40,241 bases of DNA, taken from an uncultured Flavobacteriales bacterium (GTDB lineage: Bacteria; Bacteroidota; Bacteroidia; Flavobacteriales_D; Sanyastnellaceae). This document shows positions 15,342 to 24,253 of the stretch, in pieces; within the stretch, counting starts at the first letter, position 1, and every line of letters begins with the position of its first letter. The notes under the pieces are model-generated. The model had not been told where the DNA came from. It made no database searches and was given only the letters and a program-made list of their open reading frames with translations. The stretch covers positions 1-40,241 of the forward strand of contig CALGEI010000195.1 in assembly GCA_937881575.1 (NCBI GenBank), given 5' to 3'. The translations under genes and the position numbers were made by a program.

Positions 15342-17120
15342 CTAACCCAAATCCAAATCAAGTCGTTTTCTCAATGTGTCTAAGTGCGGGTTTTTGTCCA
15401 CAAAAACATCGTAGCGCTCGCGTTCTGTGAGGAATTGAGAGGAAACTTCCGCTTCCGCTGCAGCGGGGACTTGCAGGCTCAGTTCGATGAAGTCATTCTT
15501 CAATTCGGCTCTCAAGAATTCAAACAAAGGAACGCGTATTTCCTTCACCTGCTCTTCTTGCACCTTATTCAACAAATCAATCTGAATCGCCTCTCCTTCC
15601 ACCCCGACAGAACAGGCCAATAAGGTTGAGCTTAAGTTGAGCTTTTCCGCCTTCTCTTGGATCGCGGCGAATGCTTTCCAAACTTCCAATAGACGACCTG
15701 CATCGAAGGATTCACGAAGCTCAGGCTGAAACTCTTTTTTCTCCACCGGCACATTGACTTCAATGGCCTGAAGGGATTTTGGCTTCGCTATCGAAATCTT
15801 GCGCTTCTTCAATATGCCCACTTCAGTATTCGCAGTGCCCCGTTCTGGCTGCGCCAAAGCAGAAACTAAGAGACTGGCTGACCCGTCCGACTCAGGCTTT
15901 GATTCCTGAACTGACGGAGCCGACTCAGAAACAATCGTTGCGGACACGGATTGAGGTTCATTGCGTTTGACAGAGGGAGCCTCCGCCTGCTCAACCGAAC
16001 GACTTGCTCTCCAAGCATCCGCCTGGATCGCAATTAAGCTATTTTTTTTTTTGTCCACTCCTCGAAGGGAGCAGATTTGCATCAGCGTGAGTTCAACAAG
16101 CAACCTTTGATGGTTGCTCCCTCGGTATTGAACATCCGCTTGGTTCACATGATGCATGGCTTGAACCAAAAAGTGCAAATCCGTTTCTTGCGATTGCTCA
16201 ACAAATTGCCGTCTCAAATCGTCTGTGCCTTCCATTAGCTTCACGGTAGAAGCATCTTTGCTCACCATCAAATTGCGCAAATGAGCACCCAAGCCTGAAA
16301 TGAAATGGTGCGGGTCAAACCCTCTTGCCATGATGCCGTCGAGCACGAGCAATGCAGCAGCTACCTCTCCCGCTAGAGCACATCGAAGCACTTCAAAATA
16401 CGTCTGGTGATCAAGCACATGTAAATGCTCTGCTACAACTTCATAGGTCAGTTTCTTCCCAGCAAAGGCGACCAGTTGGTCAAATATACTGAGAGCGTCT
16501 CGCAACGCTCCGTCTGCTTTTACTGCCACTACGTGCAACGCCGACTCTTCAGCTTCGATTCCTTCTTTCGTACAAATGCCCTGCAAATGAGCCACCATAT
16601 CTGGGACCGTAATGCGGTGGAAATCAAAAATCTGACACCGCGACAAAATCGTAGGAAGGATCTTGTGCTTCTCTGTTGTGGCCAAGACAAAAACCGCATG
16701 AGGTGGCGGCTCTTCCAACGTCTTCAAAAAGGCATTGAAAGCCGCTTGTGACAACATGTGGACCTCGTCAATGATGTAAACCTTGTACTTGCCCCGCTGC
16801 GGCGGAATTCGCACTTGATCGACTATGGAGCGAATGTCTTCGACCTTATTGTTCGAGGCTGCGTCCAACTCAAATACATTGAAGGCATAATCCTCTCCTG
16901 CGTCGGCATCAAAATCATTGATAGCACGCGCAAAAATCCGTGCTGAAGTGGTTTTACCTACACCACGTGGCCCGCAAAACAAATAGGCTTGTGCGACTTG
17001 ATTCTGCTCGATGGCTTGTCGCAAGGTTCGCGTAATTCCTTCTTGTCCCACTACCGCATCCCACGCTTGTGGACGATATTTGAGAGCTGATACAGTGTAT
17101 GTGGCGTTGTTCGAATCCAT
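15342..17120 (-). CDS. dnaX: DNA polymerase III subunit tau (and probably gamma)
   Basis: Predicted 592 aa from the ATG at 17118-17120 (MDSNNATYTVSALKYRPQ); a longer frame adds 26 residues not typical of the family. It is the ATPase of the clamp loader. Walker A is GPRGVGKT at 50-57, Walker B IIDEVH at 116-121, sensor 1 near TTEKHK, and the arginine-finger motif SRC at 160-162. The short loop at 66-86 lacks the four cysteines of the usual zinc module. Domain III ends near residue 350 (LMQICSLRGVD); an A11 run then encodes Lys357-Lys359-Asn360, and the remaining 230 residues are the tau-specific region with a conserved C-terminal alpha-binding part. See the separate entry for the slippage site. 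It is divergent from rpsF. Confidence 0.96.
   Translation of the reverse strand: MDSNNATYTVSALKYRPQAWDAVVGQEGITRTLRQAIEQNQVAQAYLFCGPRGVGKTTSARIFARAINDFDADAGEDYAFNVFELDAASNNKVEDIRSIVDQVRIPPQRGKYKVYIIDEVHMLSQAAFNAFLKTLEEPPPHAVFVLATTEKHKILPTILSRCQIFDFHRITVPDMVAHLQGICTKEGIEAEESALHVVAVKADGALRDALSIFDQLVAFAGKKLTYEVVAEHLHVLDHQTYFEVLRCALAGEVAAALLVLDGIMARGFDPHHFISGLGAHLRNLMVSKDASTVKLMEGTDDLRRQFVEQSQETDLHFLVQAMHHVNQADVQYRGSNHQRLLVELTLMQICSLRGVDKKKNSLIAIQADAWRASRSVEQAEAPSVKRNEPQSVSATIVSESAPSVQESKPESDGSASLLVSALAQPERGTANTEVGILKKRKISIAKPKSLQAIEVNVPVEKKEFQPELRESFDAGRLLEVWKAFAAIQEKAEKLNLSSTLLACSVGVEGEAIQIDLLNKVQEEQVKEIRVPLFEFLRAELKNDFIELSLQVPAAAEAEVSSQFLTERERYDVFVDKNPHLDTLRKRLDLDLG
16042..16052 (-). promoter_or_regulatory. 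dnaX A11 slippery tract (likely tau/gamma switch)
   Basis: In the coding strand eleven consecutive A follow GAC (Asp356). Adding one A (or a -1 shift) gives a TAG immediately after the run; losing one A (or +1) gives Ile-Ala then TAA. Either event would end the protein at residue 360-361, just past the clamp-loader domains, the size of a gamma subunit. A purine-rich AGGAG lies 5 bases before the run, like the internal Shine-Dalgarno that stimulates E. coli dnaX frameshifting. Thermus dnaX uses a similar A run for transcriptional slippage. Confidence 0.65.
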
Positions 17121-17241
17121 GGTCGTAGTCTTTGCAAATATCGGCAGCCGTCCATGGCGAAGGACGTGGAGTTTTGAACAGAACACGAACAACTGCAAAG
17201 GGGAGCTGAATAAAATCCCTCGAAATCAGGGGGATGACTTA

Positions 17242-17272
17242 TTGTTTTTCAGTGGTTCCTGAATTACTTTTG
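17242..17272 (+). promoter_or_regulatory. Promoter of the rpsF-rpsR-rplI operon
   Basis: The box TACTTTTG at 17265-17272 matches TAnnTTTG exactly, and a TTG at 17242-17244 lies 20 bases upstream of it, the usual Bacteroidota -33/-7 arrangement. Transcription would start about 20 bases before the rpsF ATG. Confidence 0.6.
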
Positions 17273-17299
17273 CCCCCCATTTAACAAACCCCGTTCTAC

Positions 17300-17668
17300 A
17301 TGAACCGTTACGAAACTGTTTTCATTATGACTCCCGTGCTATCTGCTGAGCAGGTGGCGGAAACAGTAGAGAAGTACCGTGCATACCTCAAGGACAATGG
17401 TGCTACCATTGATCATGAGGAATCATGGGGATTACGAAAATTGGCCTACCCCATTCAGAAGAAGTCCTCGGGCTTCTATCAACTGTTTGAGTTTGAGGCT
17501 GAGGCTCCTGTAATCCTGCCCTTCGAAACTGAATTCCGGAGAGACGAGCGCATCATCCGATTCCTATCGACTCGGATGGACAAGCATCACACTGTGTATG
17601 CTGAGTCACGCCGCAACAAGTCGAGCCAAGCCCCTACGGCTGCTCCTGAAACTGCCGAAGAGGCTTAA
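17300..17668 (+). CDS. rpsF: 30S ribosomal protein S6
   Basis: Predicted 122 aa. The start [15 protein letters not shown] and the internal [23 protein letters not shown] are diagnostic of S6, which binds 16S rRNA with S18 in the platform of the small subunit. The C-terminal tail after residue 100 is Ala/Thr/Glu-rich and variable. First gene of the rpsF-rpsR-rplI cluster, 19 bases before rpsR; the common single-stranded-DNA-binding gene between rpsF and rpsR of some phyla is absent, as is usual in Bacteroidota. Confidence 0.98.
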   Translation: MNRYETVFIMTPVLSAEQVAETVEKYRAYLKDNGATIDHEESWGLRKLAYPIQKKSSGFYQLFEFEAEAPVILPFETEFRRDERIIRFLSTRMDKHHTVYAESRRNKSSQAPTAAPETAEEA

Positions 17669-17687
17669 TTCTTAAAAAAGAATCACC

Positions 17688-17951
17688 ATGGCTGACAAGA
17701 ACGTCCGTTACCTGAACCCCATCAGCATTGACACCCAGAAGGAGAAGTACTGCCGCTTCAAGAAGAAAGGCATTAAGTACATCGACTACAAGGATGCTAG
17801 TTTTTTGTTGATGCTCTGCAACGAGCAGGGCAAAATTTTGCCTCGCCGATTGACAGGCACCTCTCTTAAGTACCAACGCAAAGTGGCTCAGGCCATTAAA
17901 AAAGCGCGTCACTTGGCTTTGATGCCTTATGTGGCTGACAACCTCCGATAA
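17688..17951 (+). CDS. rpsR: 30S ribosomal protein S18
   Basis: Predicted 87 aa. [15 protein letters not shown], then [33 protein letters not shown] is the conserved S18 core. It pairs with S6 on the small-subunit platform. Lies 11 bases before rplI in the same operon. Confidence 0.98.
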   Translation: MADKNVRYLNPISIDTQKEKYCRFKKKGIKYIDYKDASFLLMLCNEQGKILPRRLTGTSLKYQRKVAQAIKKARHLALMPYVADNLR

Positions 17952-17962
17952 ACCCGACGATC

Positions 17963-18409
17963 ATGGATATCATTCTGAAGCAAGACGTCGAGCTACTTGG
18001 TAGCAAAAACGACATCGTCACCGTTAAGAGCGGTTACGCTCGCAATTTCTTGATCCCTCAAGGTATGGCTACAGCAGCTACTCCTTCCGCCCGGAAGATC
18101 GTAGCTGAAGTCATCAAGCAGCAGTCTCACAAAGCTGCTAAAGCAATGGAGCAAGCGCAAGTATTGGGTAAGTCATTGGAAGGCTTGAAGTTAAAAATCG
18201 GAGCGAAGGCAGGCGAAAGCGGCAAGATATTCGGTTCCGTCAATTCCATTCAATTGGCCGAAGCCATCCAGGCTGCTGGTCATCAAATTGATCGTAAGCT
18301 GATTCACTTATCTGACGATAGCATCAAAGAACTCGGTTCTTACGAAGCAACGATCAAGTTGCACAAAGAGGTTGTCGTGACAGTAAGCTTTGATGTTGTA
18401 GCTGACTAA
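17963..18409 (+). CDS. rplI: 50S ribosomal protein L9
   Basis: Predicted 148 aa, the standard length. MDIILKQDVELLGSKNDIVTVKSGYARNFLIPQGMA is the N-terminal 23S rRNA-binding domain; a charged central helix (about 45-75) connects to the C-terminal domain (KIGAKAGESGKIFGSVNSIQLAEAI ... GSYEATIKLHKEVVVTVSFDVV). L9 binds near the L1 stalk. Last gene of the operon, followed by a strong terminator. Confidence 0.98.
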   Translation: MDIILKQDVELLGSKNDIVTVKSGYARNFLIPQGMATAATPSARKIVAEVIKQQSHKAAKAMEQAQVLGKSLEGLKLKIGAKAGESGKIFGSVNSIQLAEAIQAAGHQIDRKLIHLSDDSIKELGSYEATIKLHKEVVVTVSFDVVAD

Positions 18410-18430
18410 TCGTCACGAACATCACACAAT

Positions 18431-18460
18431 AAAAGCCAGGCCAAAAGCCTGGCTTTTTTG
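18431..18460 (+). terminator. Rho-independent terminator after rplI
   Basis: Ten-base perfect stem (18431-18440 with 18448-18457), 7-base loop, and a T6 run at 18454-18459. It ends the ribosomal protein operon 22 bases after the rplI stop. Confidence 0.9.
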
Positions 18461-18498
18461 TTTCCATTTTGCGCGTGTGAAATACGCTAGTCCACCCG

Positions 18499-18506
18499 TA
18501 AATTTG
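18499..18506 (+). promoter_or_regulatory. Possible -7 box for uvrB (TAAATTTG)
   Basis: Exact TAnnTTTG match 13 bases before the uvrB ATG and after the rplI terminator. No TTG sits at the expected -33 distance, and the leader would be very short. Confidence 0.35.
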
Positions 18507-18519
18507 TCGCACCCACCGC

Positions 18520-20547
18520 ATGCAATTCAAACTCCAAAGCGAATACCAACCTGCGGGTGACCAACCCGAAGCCATCCGCCAACTTGTGGAAGGCGTAGAG
18601 CAAGGAATCAAGCACCAGACTTTGCTCGGGGTTACCGGATCAGGAAAAACATTCACGGCTGCCAATGTCATCGCACAGACTCAACGTCCGACGCTGGTGC
18701 TCAGTCACAACAAAACGTTAGCCGCTCAACTTTACTCTGAGTTCAAAGAGTTCTTCCCGGAAAATCTCGTTGAATATTTTGTCAGTTATTACGACTACTA
18801 CCAGCCCGAAGCCTACATCGCTTCAACCAACACGTTCATAGAAAAAGACTTAGCCATCAACGAAGAGATTGAAAAGCTTCGTTTGAGTACCACCTCTGCC
18901 CTCCTCAGCGGTCGACGTGATGTCATCGTCGTCGCATCGATTAGCTGCATTTATGGCATCGGAAACCCCGTCGAATTCCATAAAAGCATCATCCCGCTCA
19001 ATGTCGGACAGAAATGGGGACGCAATGCCTTCTTGCACGCCCTCGTGAGCAGCCTTTACAGCCGAACACGTGCTGAATTCAAACGAGGTACATTTCGGGT
19101 TCAAGGCGATACAGTCGATGTTTTTCTCGCCTATGCGGACCACGCGCTGCGCATTCAGTTCTGGGGGGATGAAATTGAGGCATTGCAAACCATCGATCCC
19201 GAATCGGGGCAACTGCTGCATGCGTTTGATAACATCGTCATCTATCCGGCCAATCTCTTTGTTGCGAGTAAATCAACCACAGACCAAGCTGTTTGGGAAA
19301 TCCAACAGGATTTAGAGAAGCAAAAAGATTTTTTTCAAGAACAATCCAAATTTCTAGAAGCCAAGCGACTGGAAGAGAGAACGTTGTACGACTTGGAGAT
19401 GATCAAGGAAATTGGCTTCTGCAATGGCATTGAAAACTACAGCCGGTACTTCGATCGACGTAAACCAGGTGAACGCCCTTTTTGTTTGCTCGATTATTTC
19501 GCGGATGACTTCTTGCTTATCGTGGATGAAAGCCATGTGACCATGCCGCAAATAGGGGCCATGTATGGCGGGGACCGCTCCAGAAAAACAGCTCTCATTG
19601 ACTACGGATTTCGGCTGCCCTCTGCTTTGGACAATCGGCCACTGAAAGGCGATGAATTTCATGACATCACAGGGCAACTGCTCTATGTTTCAGCTACGCC
19701 CGCCGATTACGAATTGGAAAAATCGGAAGGGGTTGTCGTTGAGCAGGTCATCCGCCCAACTGGATTGCTTGATCCACCAATTGAAGTCCGACCCTGCGAA
19801 CACCAAGTCGATGATTTGGTTGCGGAGATCCAGTCCACCATTGCTGCAGGAGATCGAACGCTGGTAACAACCCTGACCAAGCGCATGGCCGAAGAACTAA
19901 CCAAATATCTAGAACGGTTGAGCATCAAAACCCGTTACATTCATTCCGATGTCAAAACGCTGGATCGCGTGGAGATCATCCGTGAATTGAGAGACGGTGT
20001 GTTTGATGTTTTGGTGGGAGTCAACTTGCTTAGAGAAGGTTTGGACATACCAGAGGTCGCATTGGTGGCCATCATGGATGCCGATAAAGAAGGATTCCTT
20101 CGCTCCAATCGCTCCTTGACCCAAACAGCGGGCAGAGCCGCAAGAAATATCTCAGGCCGCGTCATTATGTACGGTGACCGCATCACCGATTCGATGGCCA
20201 TGACCATTGATGAAACCTCACGCAGAAGGGAAAAGCAGGAAGCCTACAACAAAGCGAATGGCATGGAGCCCACGCAAATCAGGAAACAGCGGAACACCCT
20301 GTTCGAACAGAACAACAGCATTGAAGACCGGCCTCGTCATCTCGCCGCAGAGCCCGATGTGACCATGGAGACAATATCCGCTGACCCCGTTGTCAAAGCC
20401 ATGGGAATTGAAGCCCTCAAAAAAACAATCGAACGCACCAAGAAAGCCATGGAAGGCGCCGCCAAGGAACTCGATTTTATGGAAGCCGCGCGATTGCGCG
20501 ATGAATTCTTGGCCTTGCAACAACTCGCAGAATCGAAAAAGTCATGA
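18520..20547 (+). CDS. uvrB: Excinuclease ABC subunit B
   Basis: Predicted 675 aa, typical of UvrB. It verifies DNA damage handed over by UvrA and recruits UvrC for the double incision of nucleotide excision repair. Walker A GVTGSGKT at 37-44 (Lys43), the damage-inserting beta-hairpin YYDYYQPEAYIA from 90, DESH at 336-339 (helicase motif II), the conserved GVNLLREGLDIPEV, motif VI QTAGRAARN, and a C-terminal UVR helix-loop-helix (MEGAAKELDFMEAARLRDEF). The ATG at 18520 gives the usual MxFKLxSEYxPxGDQPxAI start. Its stop overlaps the next start (ATGA). Confidence 0.98.
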   Translation: MQFKLQSEYQPAGDQPEAIRQLVEGVEQGIKHQTLLGVTGSGKTFTAANVIAQTQRPTLVLSHNKTLAAQLYSEFKEFFPENLVEYFVSYYDYYQPEAYIASTNTFIEKDLAINEEIEKLRLSTTSALLSGRRDVIVVASISCIYGIGNPVEFHKSIIPLNVGQKWGRNAFLHALVSSLYSRTRAEFKRGTFRVQGDTVDVFLAYADHALRIQFWGDEIEALQTIDPESGQLLHAFDNIVIYPANLFVASKSTTDQAVWEIQQDLEKQKDFFQEQSKFLEAKRLEERTLYDLEMIKEIGFCNGIENYSRYFDRRKPGERPFCLLDYFADDFLLIVDESHVTMPQIGAMYGGDRSRKTALIDYGFRLPSALDNRPLKGDEFHDITGQLLYVSATPADYELEKSEGVVVEQVIRPTGLLDPPIEVRPCEHQVDDLVAEIQSTIAAGDRTLVTTLTKRMAEELTKYLERLSIKTRYIHSDVKTLDRVEIIRELRDGVFDVLVGVNLLREGLDIPEVALVAIMDADKEGFLRSNRSLTQTAGRAARNISGRVIMYGDRITDSMAMTIDETSRRREKQEAYNKANGMEPTQIRKQRNTLFEQNNSIEDRPRHLAAEPDVTMETISADPVVKAMGIEALKKTIERTKKAMEGAAKELDFMEAARLRDEFLALQQLAESKKS

Positions 20548-21068
20548 GTCCATTGGGAGAACGTACACGTCCGGAGTCTTATACCACATCACAGACCGTC
20601 CCCATTCGAGTGGTGCTAGAAAACATCCGTTCGGGTCAAAATGTGGGCGCTTTTTTCAGAACGGCCGACGCTTTTCGAATCAGCGGAATTGATTTGTGTG
20701 GATACACCGCACATCCACCCCATCGCGATATACTCAAAAGCGCTCTGGGCGCAGACGAACACGTCCCATGGGCAGCCCACCCTGATGCCACTACCGCAAT
20801 CGATCGATTGCGGTCAGAAGGCTATCATGTCGCATCCATCGAACAGACTGATGACAGCATTTCAATTTTAGATTGGCAGCCACAACCCAACGAAAAATGG
20901 GCTCTCGTATTCGGCAATGAAGTGAAAGGTGTCGAACCAGCAACATGCCTCGCCTCTGATGTGGTCGTGGAGATCCCACAGTTTGGAGTCAAGCAAAGCC
21001 TGAATGTTAGCGTGTGTGCGGGAATTGTTTTATGGCATACCGCTCAACGCATCGGCTTGCCAGGCTAG
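20544..21068 (+). CDS. SpoU/TrmH-family RNA 2'-O-methyltransferase
   Basis: Predicted 174 aa. SPOUT trefoil-knot motifs are all seen: motif 1 NVGAFFRTADAFRI with the catalytic Arg, motif 2 ALVFGNEVKGV, and motif 3 VVEIPQFGVKQSLNVSVCAGIVLW. These enzymes methylate a ribose 2'-OH in tRNA or rRNA with S-adenosylmethionine. The protein has no extra N-terminal RNA-binding domain, so it is a short TrmH-type enzyme; which nucleotide it modifies is not clear. Translationally coupled to uvrB by ATGA, and its TAG shares CTAG with the stop of the convergent peptidase gene. Confidence 0.92.
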   Translation: MSPLGERTRPESYTTSQTVPIRVVLENIRSGQNVGAFFRTADAFRISGIDLCGYTAHPPHRDILKSALGADEHVPWAAHPDATTAIDRLRSEGYHVASIEQTDDSISILDWQPQPNEKWALVFGNEVKGVEPATCLASDVVVEIPQFGVKQSLNVSVCAGIVLWHTAQRIGLPG

Positions 21069-22396
21069 TCTTCAACAGCCATTTCTGACAGCGTACCAGT
21101 GACAGGCATGTCCATCCAACGTTCCAACGCCTCCTTGATACGCTGTTTTTGCTCTGAATCCATATTCTCTATGCGGGCCGTCCCATGACTTTCGTCCTCC
21201 ATGAAAAAGTACAAGGCATCGCGATTCTTGTTGGGAGGCATGGCCGTGGCACTCCACGTATCAAGGGCTCCGTTGATGTAAACGATCCGGTCACCTGACG
21301 CTTCAAGCCACGCATGAACTTCCCCCGCTAGCTCACCTCCGTCGTATGAAACCTCTTCGTGGTCTGGCGTGAAAATAGCAGAAGGATTAGGCGTTGCAGG
21401 AAGAGCACGAAGCAAATCCTTTACCGCTTCCGTTTCATAGCTGTAATAACCAAATTCTCGGGCGCACTGATAGTAATGCGAAGCATAATCGGTCATGCTC
21501 ATGTTAGAGAAAAATGCCAAACCACTGACTTCCAAAAAGTGATCCAAGACCACCTCCAAATCATCCGTTGCTTTTGGAATTTCCGTGCAATCTGCTCCCC
21601 ATTGCCAAAATGAAAATGGATATTCAAGCACTGCATATTCAAAGGCTTCTTCAAGGCTCAAATACCCAAATTCAAGACCTTCACCTTTCGCGTGCCATTT
21701 CAGACGGAGAAGGCTCTCTTCATAGTCCTCCAGAATCCGTCGTTGAATTGACAGGATGTCTTTTCGACAAGATTTCGAGCCAACCGAACGAAGGAAACCG
21801 TAGATCCGCTCATCTTCCAAAGCCAAATTAATGGGGGCCACATACGGAGCACTCACAGCAACATCATCTGGATAGAGGTACCGATAATACAACGTGGTCT
21901 GCCCTCCCTTACTAATGCCCGATGCCACCCAAGGGGCATCGTATAAGCCACTCAACATTTCCTTGATGTGATGCAAATCAGCTGCGGCTTGGCGAATGTT
22001 CAAGTGAACGTAATCCATGGAGTCCGGCATGCTCGCTCCATAGAACCGGTGTTCCACTACGACTTGATTGGCTCCGATGGCTGACGCCAACTCACTGGTA
22101 TAGTTCCTACCGCGATTGTAGCCTTCCGTAATCAGGACAAGAGGACGATCCGACTCGAAGTGAGATACATACACTTTTTGACGAAAACTGCCCTTTTCAG
22201 GATGTTCATGATCCAAGGGCTGTTGGACCATCAACTCCCAGGCAGATTCAAACATCTTGGGTGCTGGAATGGCTTCAAACTGAACTCCTGGCAAATCGAA
22301 CAAATACTTTTCCACCTCATCACTCGTTTGCGCCCAAGAAGGCCGTGATAAGAAAAGTCCCACGAACAAACAAACTACGATCGAAGCATATTTCAT
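21065..22396 (-). CDS. Secreted S37-family serine peptidase (prolyl tri/tetrapeptidyl aminopeptidase-like)
   Basis: Predicted 443 aa with a signal peptide (residues 1-22, ends SWAQ). An alpha/beta-hydrolase fold is indicated: GISKGGQT at 160-167 with nucleophile Ser162, INGALDTWSA with Asp379, and ESHGTARI with His404. VEHRFYGASMPDSMDY and QPLDHEHPEKGSFRQKVYVSH are characteristic of the S37/PS-10 peptidase family, which removes tri- or tetrapeptides ending in proline from peptide N termini. Expected location is periplasm or outside. It lies alone between a convergent gene and a terminator. Exact cleavage preference is inferred only from family. Confidence 0.85.
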   Translation of the reverse strand: MKYASIVVCLFVGLFLSRPSWAQTSDEVEKYLFDLPGVQFEAIPAPKMFESAWELMVQQPLDHEHPEKGSFRQKVYVSHFESDRPLVLITEGYNRGRNYTSELASAIGANQVVVEHRFYGASMPDSMDYVHLNIRQAAADLHHIKEMLSGLYDAPWVASGISKGGQTTLYYRYLYPDDVAVSAPYVAPINLALEDERIYGFLRSVGSKSCRKDILSIQRRILEDYEESLLRLKWHAKGEGLEFGYLSLEEAFEYAVLEYPFSFWQWGADCTEIPKATDDLEVVLDHFLEVSGLAFFSNMSMTDYASHYYQCAREFGYYSYETEAVKDLLRALPATPNPSAIFTPDHEEVSYDGGELAGEVHAWLEASGDRIVYINGALDTWSATAMPPNKNRDALYFFMEDESHGTARIENMDSEQKQRIKEALERWMDMPVTGTLSEMAVED

Positions 22397-22433
22397 CCGA
22401 CCAAAGTAACCAAGATCTTACGCTTTCAAAACG

Positions 22434-22466
22434 AAAAAGGCCACTCCAGATGGAGTGGCCTTTTTT
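22434..22466 (-). terminator. Terminator after the TPR lipoprotein gene
   Basis: Perfect 10-base stem (22439-22448 with 22451-22460) with a very short GA loop, flanked by A5 on one side and T6 on the other, so it can work in both directions; on the minus strand it ends the gene stopping at 22487. Confidence 0.85.
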
Positions 22467-22486
22467 ATCAGAAATATCAAAGAGGC

Positions 22487-24178
22487 TTACATGCCCAACT
22501 GATCTCGAACATTGCGGAATTCCAAGTCTTTCTCCGACTTGGCACGCAACCCTGGATCTTTGGCAAGCGCATCCGCCAAGTGCGCCTTCACGCCGTTGGC
22601 ATCGCCCAATCGCGCGCAAGCTACGGCCATGAGATAACTGGCTACAGCACTCTCATCGCCTGCATTCTCTAAAGTCGTTTTGGCACCTGCAGCATCTCCA
22701 TTGAGCATCTTCGCCAGCGCAACATTGACCGTAGATGAACGCCCCATATTGGAAATTGCTGAAGGATAATCGCCCTTCTGAATCAAAATGATGCCCTTGT
22801 TGTAAGCCACCTCAGGACCTGCACCATTCGCTTCGTTGAGCAGCTTCATCGCAGCATCGACATCTCCCTCTTGGCGCTTAATCGCTGCCACATTATTCAA
22901 AACAGCCTTGTTGCGCTCCAAAGACAAAGCTTGATTGAACAACTCCTTCGCTTGCGCATTTCGCCCCATTTGGGTGAGGCACCAGCCGGCATTGTTGTAA
23001 GCTCGGAAATCGGTTGTGTGGACACGCATGGTGTTCTCGAAGATGGTCAACTTCTCATTGAGCGACTCAAACAATGTCGCAGAAAACAGCAACTCATCAG
23101 CGGACAGCAGTTGAGGAGACTCCATGCACATCATCATCAATTCTTCGTCCGTAAACCCTTCGACATCATATGAAATCACCATTTGAGAGCGACGCAGTGC
23201 AGGAAGGATTTCTTTTTCGATCTCTTGGTAGGTCTTGGCTATGTTCCGAATTTCTTCTTCTCGCTTGTTCTTATCCGAGTACATCTCCAAAACGCGTAAG
23301 ATGAGATTCTTGTCCGCGATTGAAGAGGATTGCATCAAACTCTTGAATCCACTCCAATCTTCTCCTTTCGGTACCTCATTGTAGAAAGCGTCATTGGTTG
23401 CAATTTTGGATCGCTTCAACTCACTGCCCATAGCCTTCGCTGCTGAACTAGCTCGATCACTTGCGAGGTCTTCGTTCAAGGTGATCTCACCTTCAGGAGA
23501 AGCATACGACTCGATGTTCACGCCTGTCAGCGTCACACTGTCCGCTGAGGCTGCCAACTTGATCAACGACTTCAATTCCTTCCAATCAGCATCACGAAAT
23601 TCAGACCCTCGCACAGCGGAAGAACTCACCGTGTAGTTGACCGTAGCTTCTTGCGTGTAGGCAATCACTCGTTTGTAAGCATCAGGAACAGCGATGAACT
23701 GGTCATCCGATTGAACCCAAAGCGGGGTCGTAATCACACCTGCACCAATGACGATGGGATCGAATGTTGCGGACTTGTTTCCTTGAGATCCTGCAATGCG
23801 AACAGCCAATTCCGCTGCATCCTCCATGGCGGCCTCAAAAGGCACCGACGCCTCATAGACGAAAGACTTGCCCGATTCAAAAGGAATCACTTGAAAATTA
23901 CCCGCGGCATCTTCGCCTTGGAATCCTTGGGCATCAAATTCCGATGTTCCTCCTTCCCAAGTCAACACTGGAGTCGCCTCCATACTGACCTTTTTAGCAA
24001 AGTACTTGGGTGGGAATTTGCCTTCTATCTTCAATTCAACCTGGTCTCCGCGCAAAATGAGCGGTTCAGGTGATGCTTGGAGACCCAGCGCTTCAATTTC
24101 TTTTTCCATGCTTCCCAATCCAGCGCAGCCAGCGAGAAACAAAAATGAAGTAGCGACCAACGTTAGTGGTGACTTCAT
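22487..24178 (-). CDS. TPR-containing lipoprotein with OmpA-like-associated N-terminal region
   Basis: Predicted 563 aa from the ATG at 24176-24178; this start puts a lipobox (LFLAGC, Cys18) at the correct place, while the longer frame adds 7 residues. Residues 40-200 are beta-rich. Residues about 205-270 contain a stretch resembling an OmpA-like peptidoglycan-binding motif (VTLTGVNIESYASPEGEITLNEDLASDRASSAAKAM). Residues about 385-530 are tetratricopeptide repeats (AYNNAGWCLTQMGRNAQAKELFNQALSLE, NNVAAIKRQEGDVDAAMKLL, AYNKGIILIQKGDYPSAI). It is probably anchored in the outer membrane facing the periplasm, acting as a scaffold. The same architecture is common in Bacteroidota but I cannot give it a defined role. 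Confidence 0.82.
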   Translation of the reverse strand: MKSPLTLVATSFLFLAGCAGLGSMEKEIEALGLQASPEPLILRGDQVELKIEGKFPPKYFAKKVSMEATPVLTWEGGTSEFDAQGFQGEDAAGNFQVIPFESGKSFVYEASVPFEAAMEDAAELAVRIAGSQGNKSATFDPIVIGAGVITTPLWVQSDDQFIAVPDAYKRVIAYTQEATVNYTVSSSAVRGSEFRDADWKELKSLIKLAASADSVTLTGVNIESYASPEGEITLNEDLASDRASSAAKAMGSELKRSKIATNDAFYNEVPKGEDWSGFKSLMQSSSIADKNLILRVLEMYSDKNKREEEIRNIAKTYQEIEKEILPALRRSQMVISYDVEGFTDEELMMMCMESPQLLSADELLFSATLFESLNEKLTIFENTMRVHTTDFRAYNNAGWCLTQMGRNAQAKELFNQALSLERNKAVLNNVAAIKRQEGDVDAAMKLLNEANGAGPEVAYNKGIILIQKGDYPSAISNMGRSSTVNVALAKMLNGDAAGAKTTLENAGDESAVASYLMAVACARLGDANGVKAHLADALAKDPGLRAKSEKDLEFRNVRDQLGM

Positions 24179-24227
24179 GGTGTAATAAATACGGTTCATA
24201 CTATGATGTGAATCTTCAAATTCATGA

Positions 24228-24235
24228 CAAAACTA
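24228..24235 (-). promoter_or_regulatory. Possible -7 box for the TPR lipoprotein gene (TAGTTTTG)
   Basis: Exact TAnnTTTG match on the minus strand, 50 bases before the chosen ATG and after the accA stop. No convincing -33 element at the standard spacing. Confidence 0.4.
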
Positions 24236-24253
24236 AGCAATCGAAAGACAACC

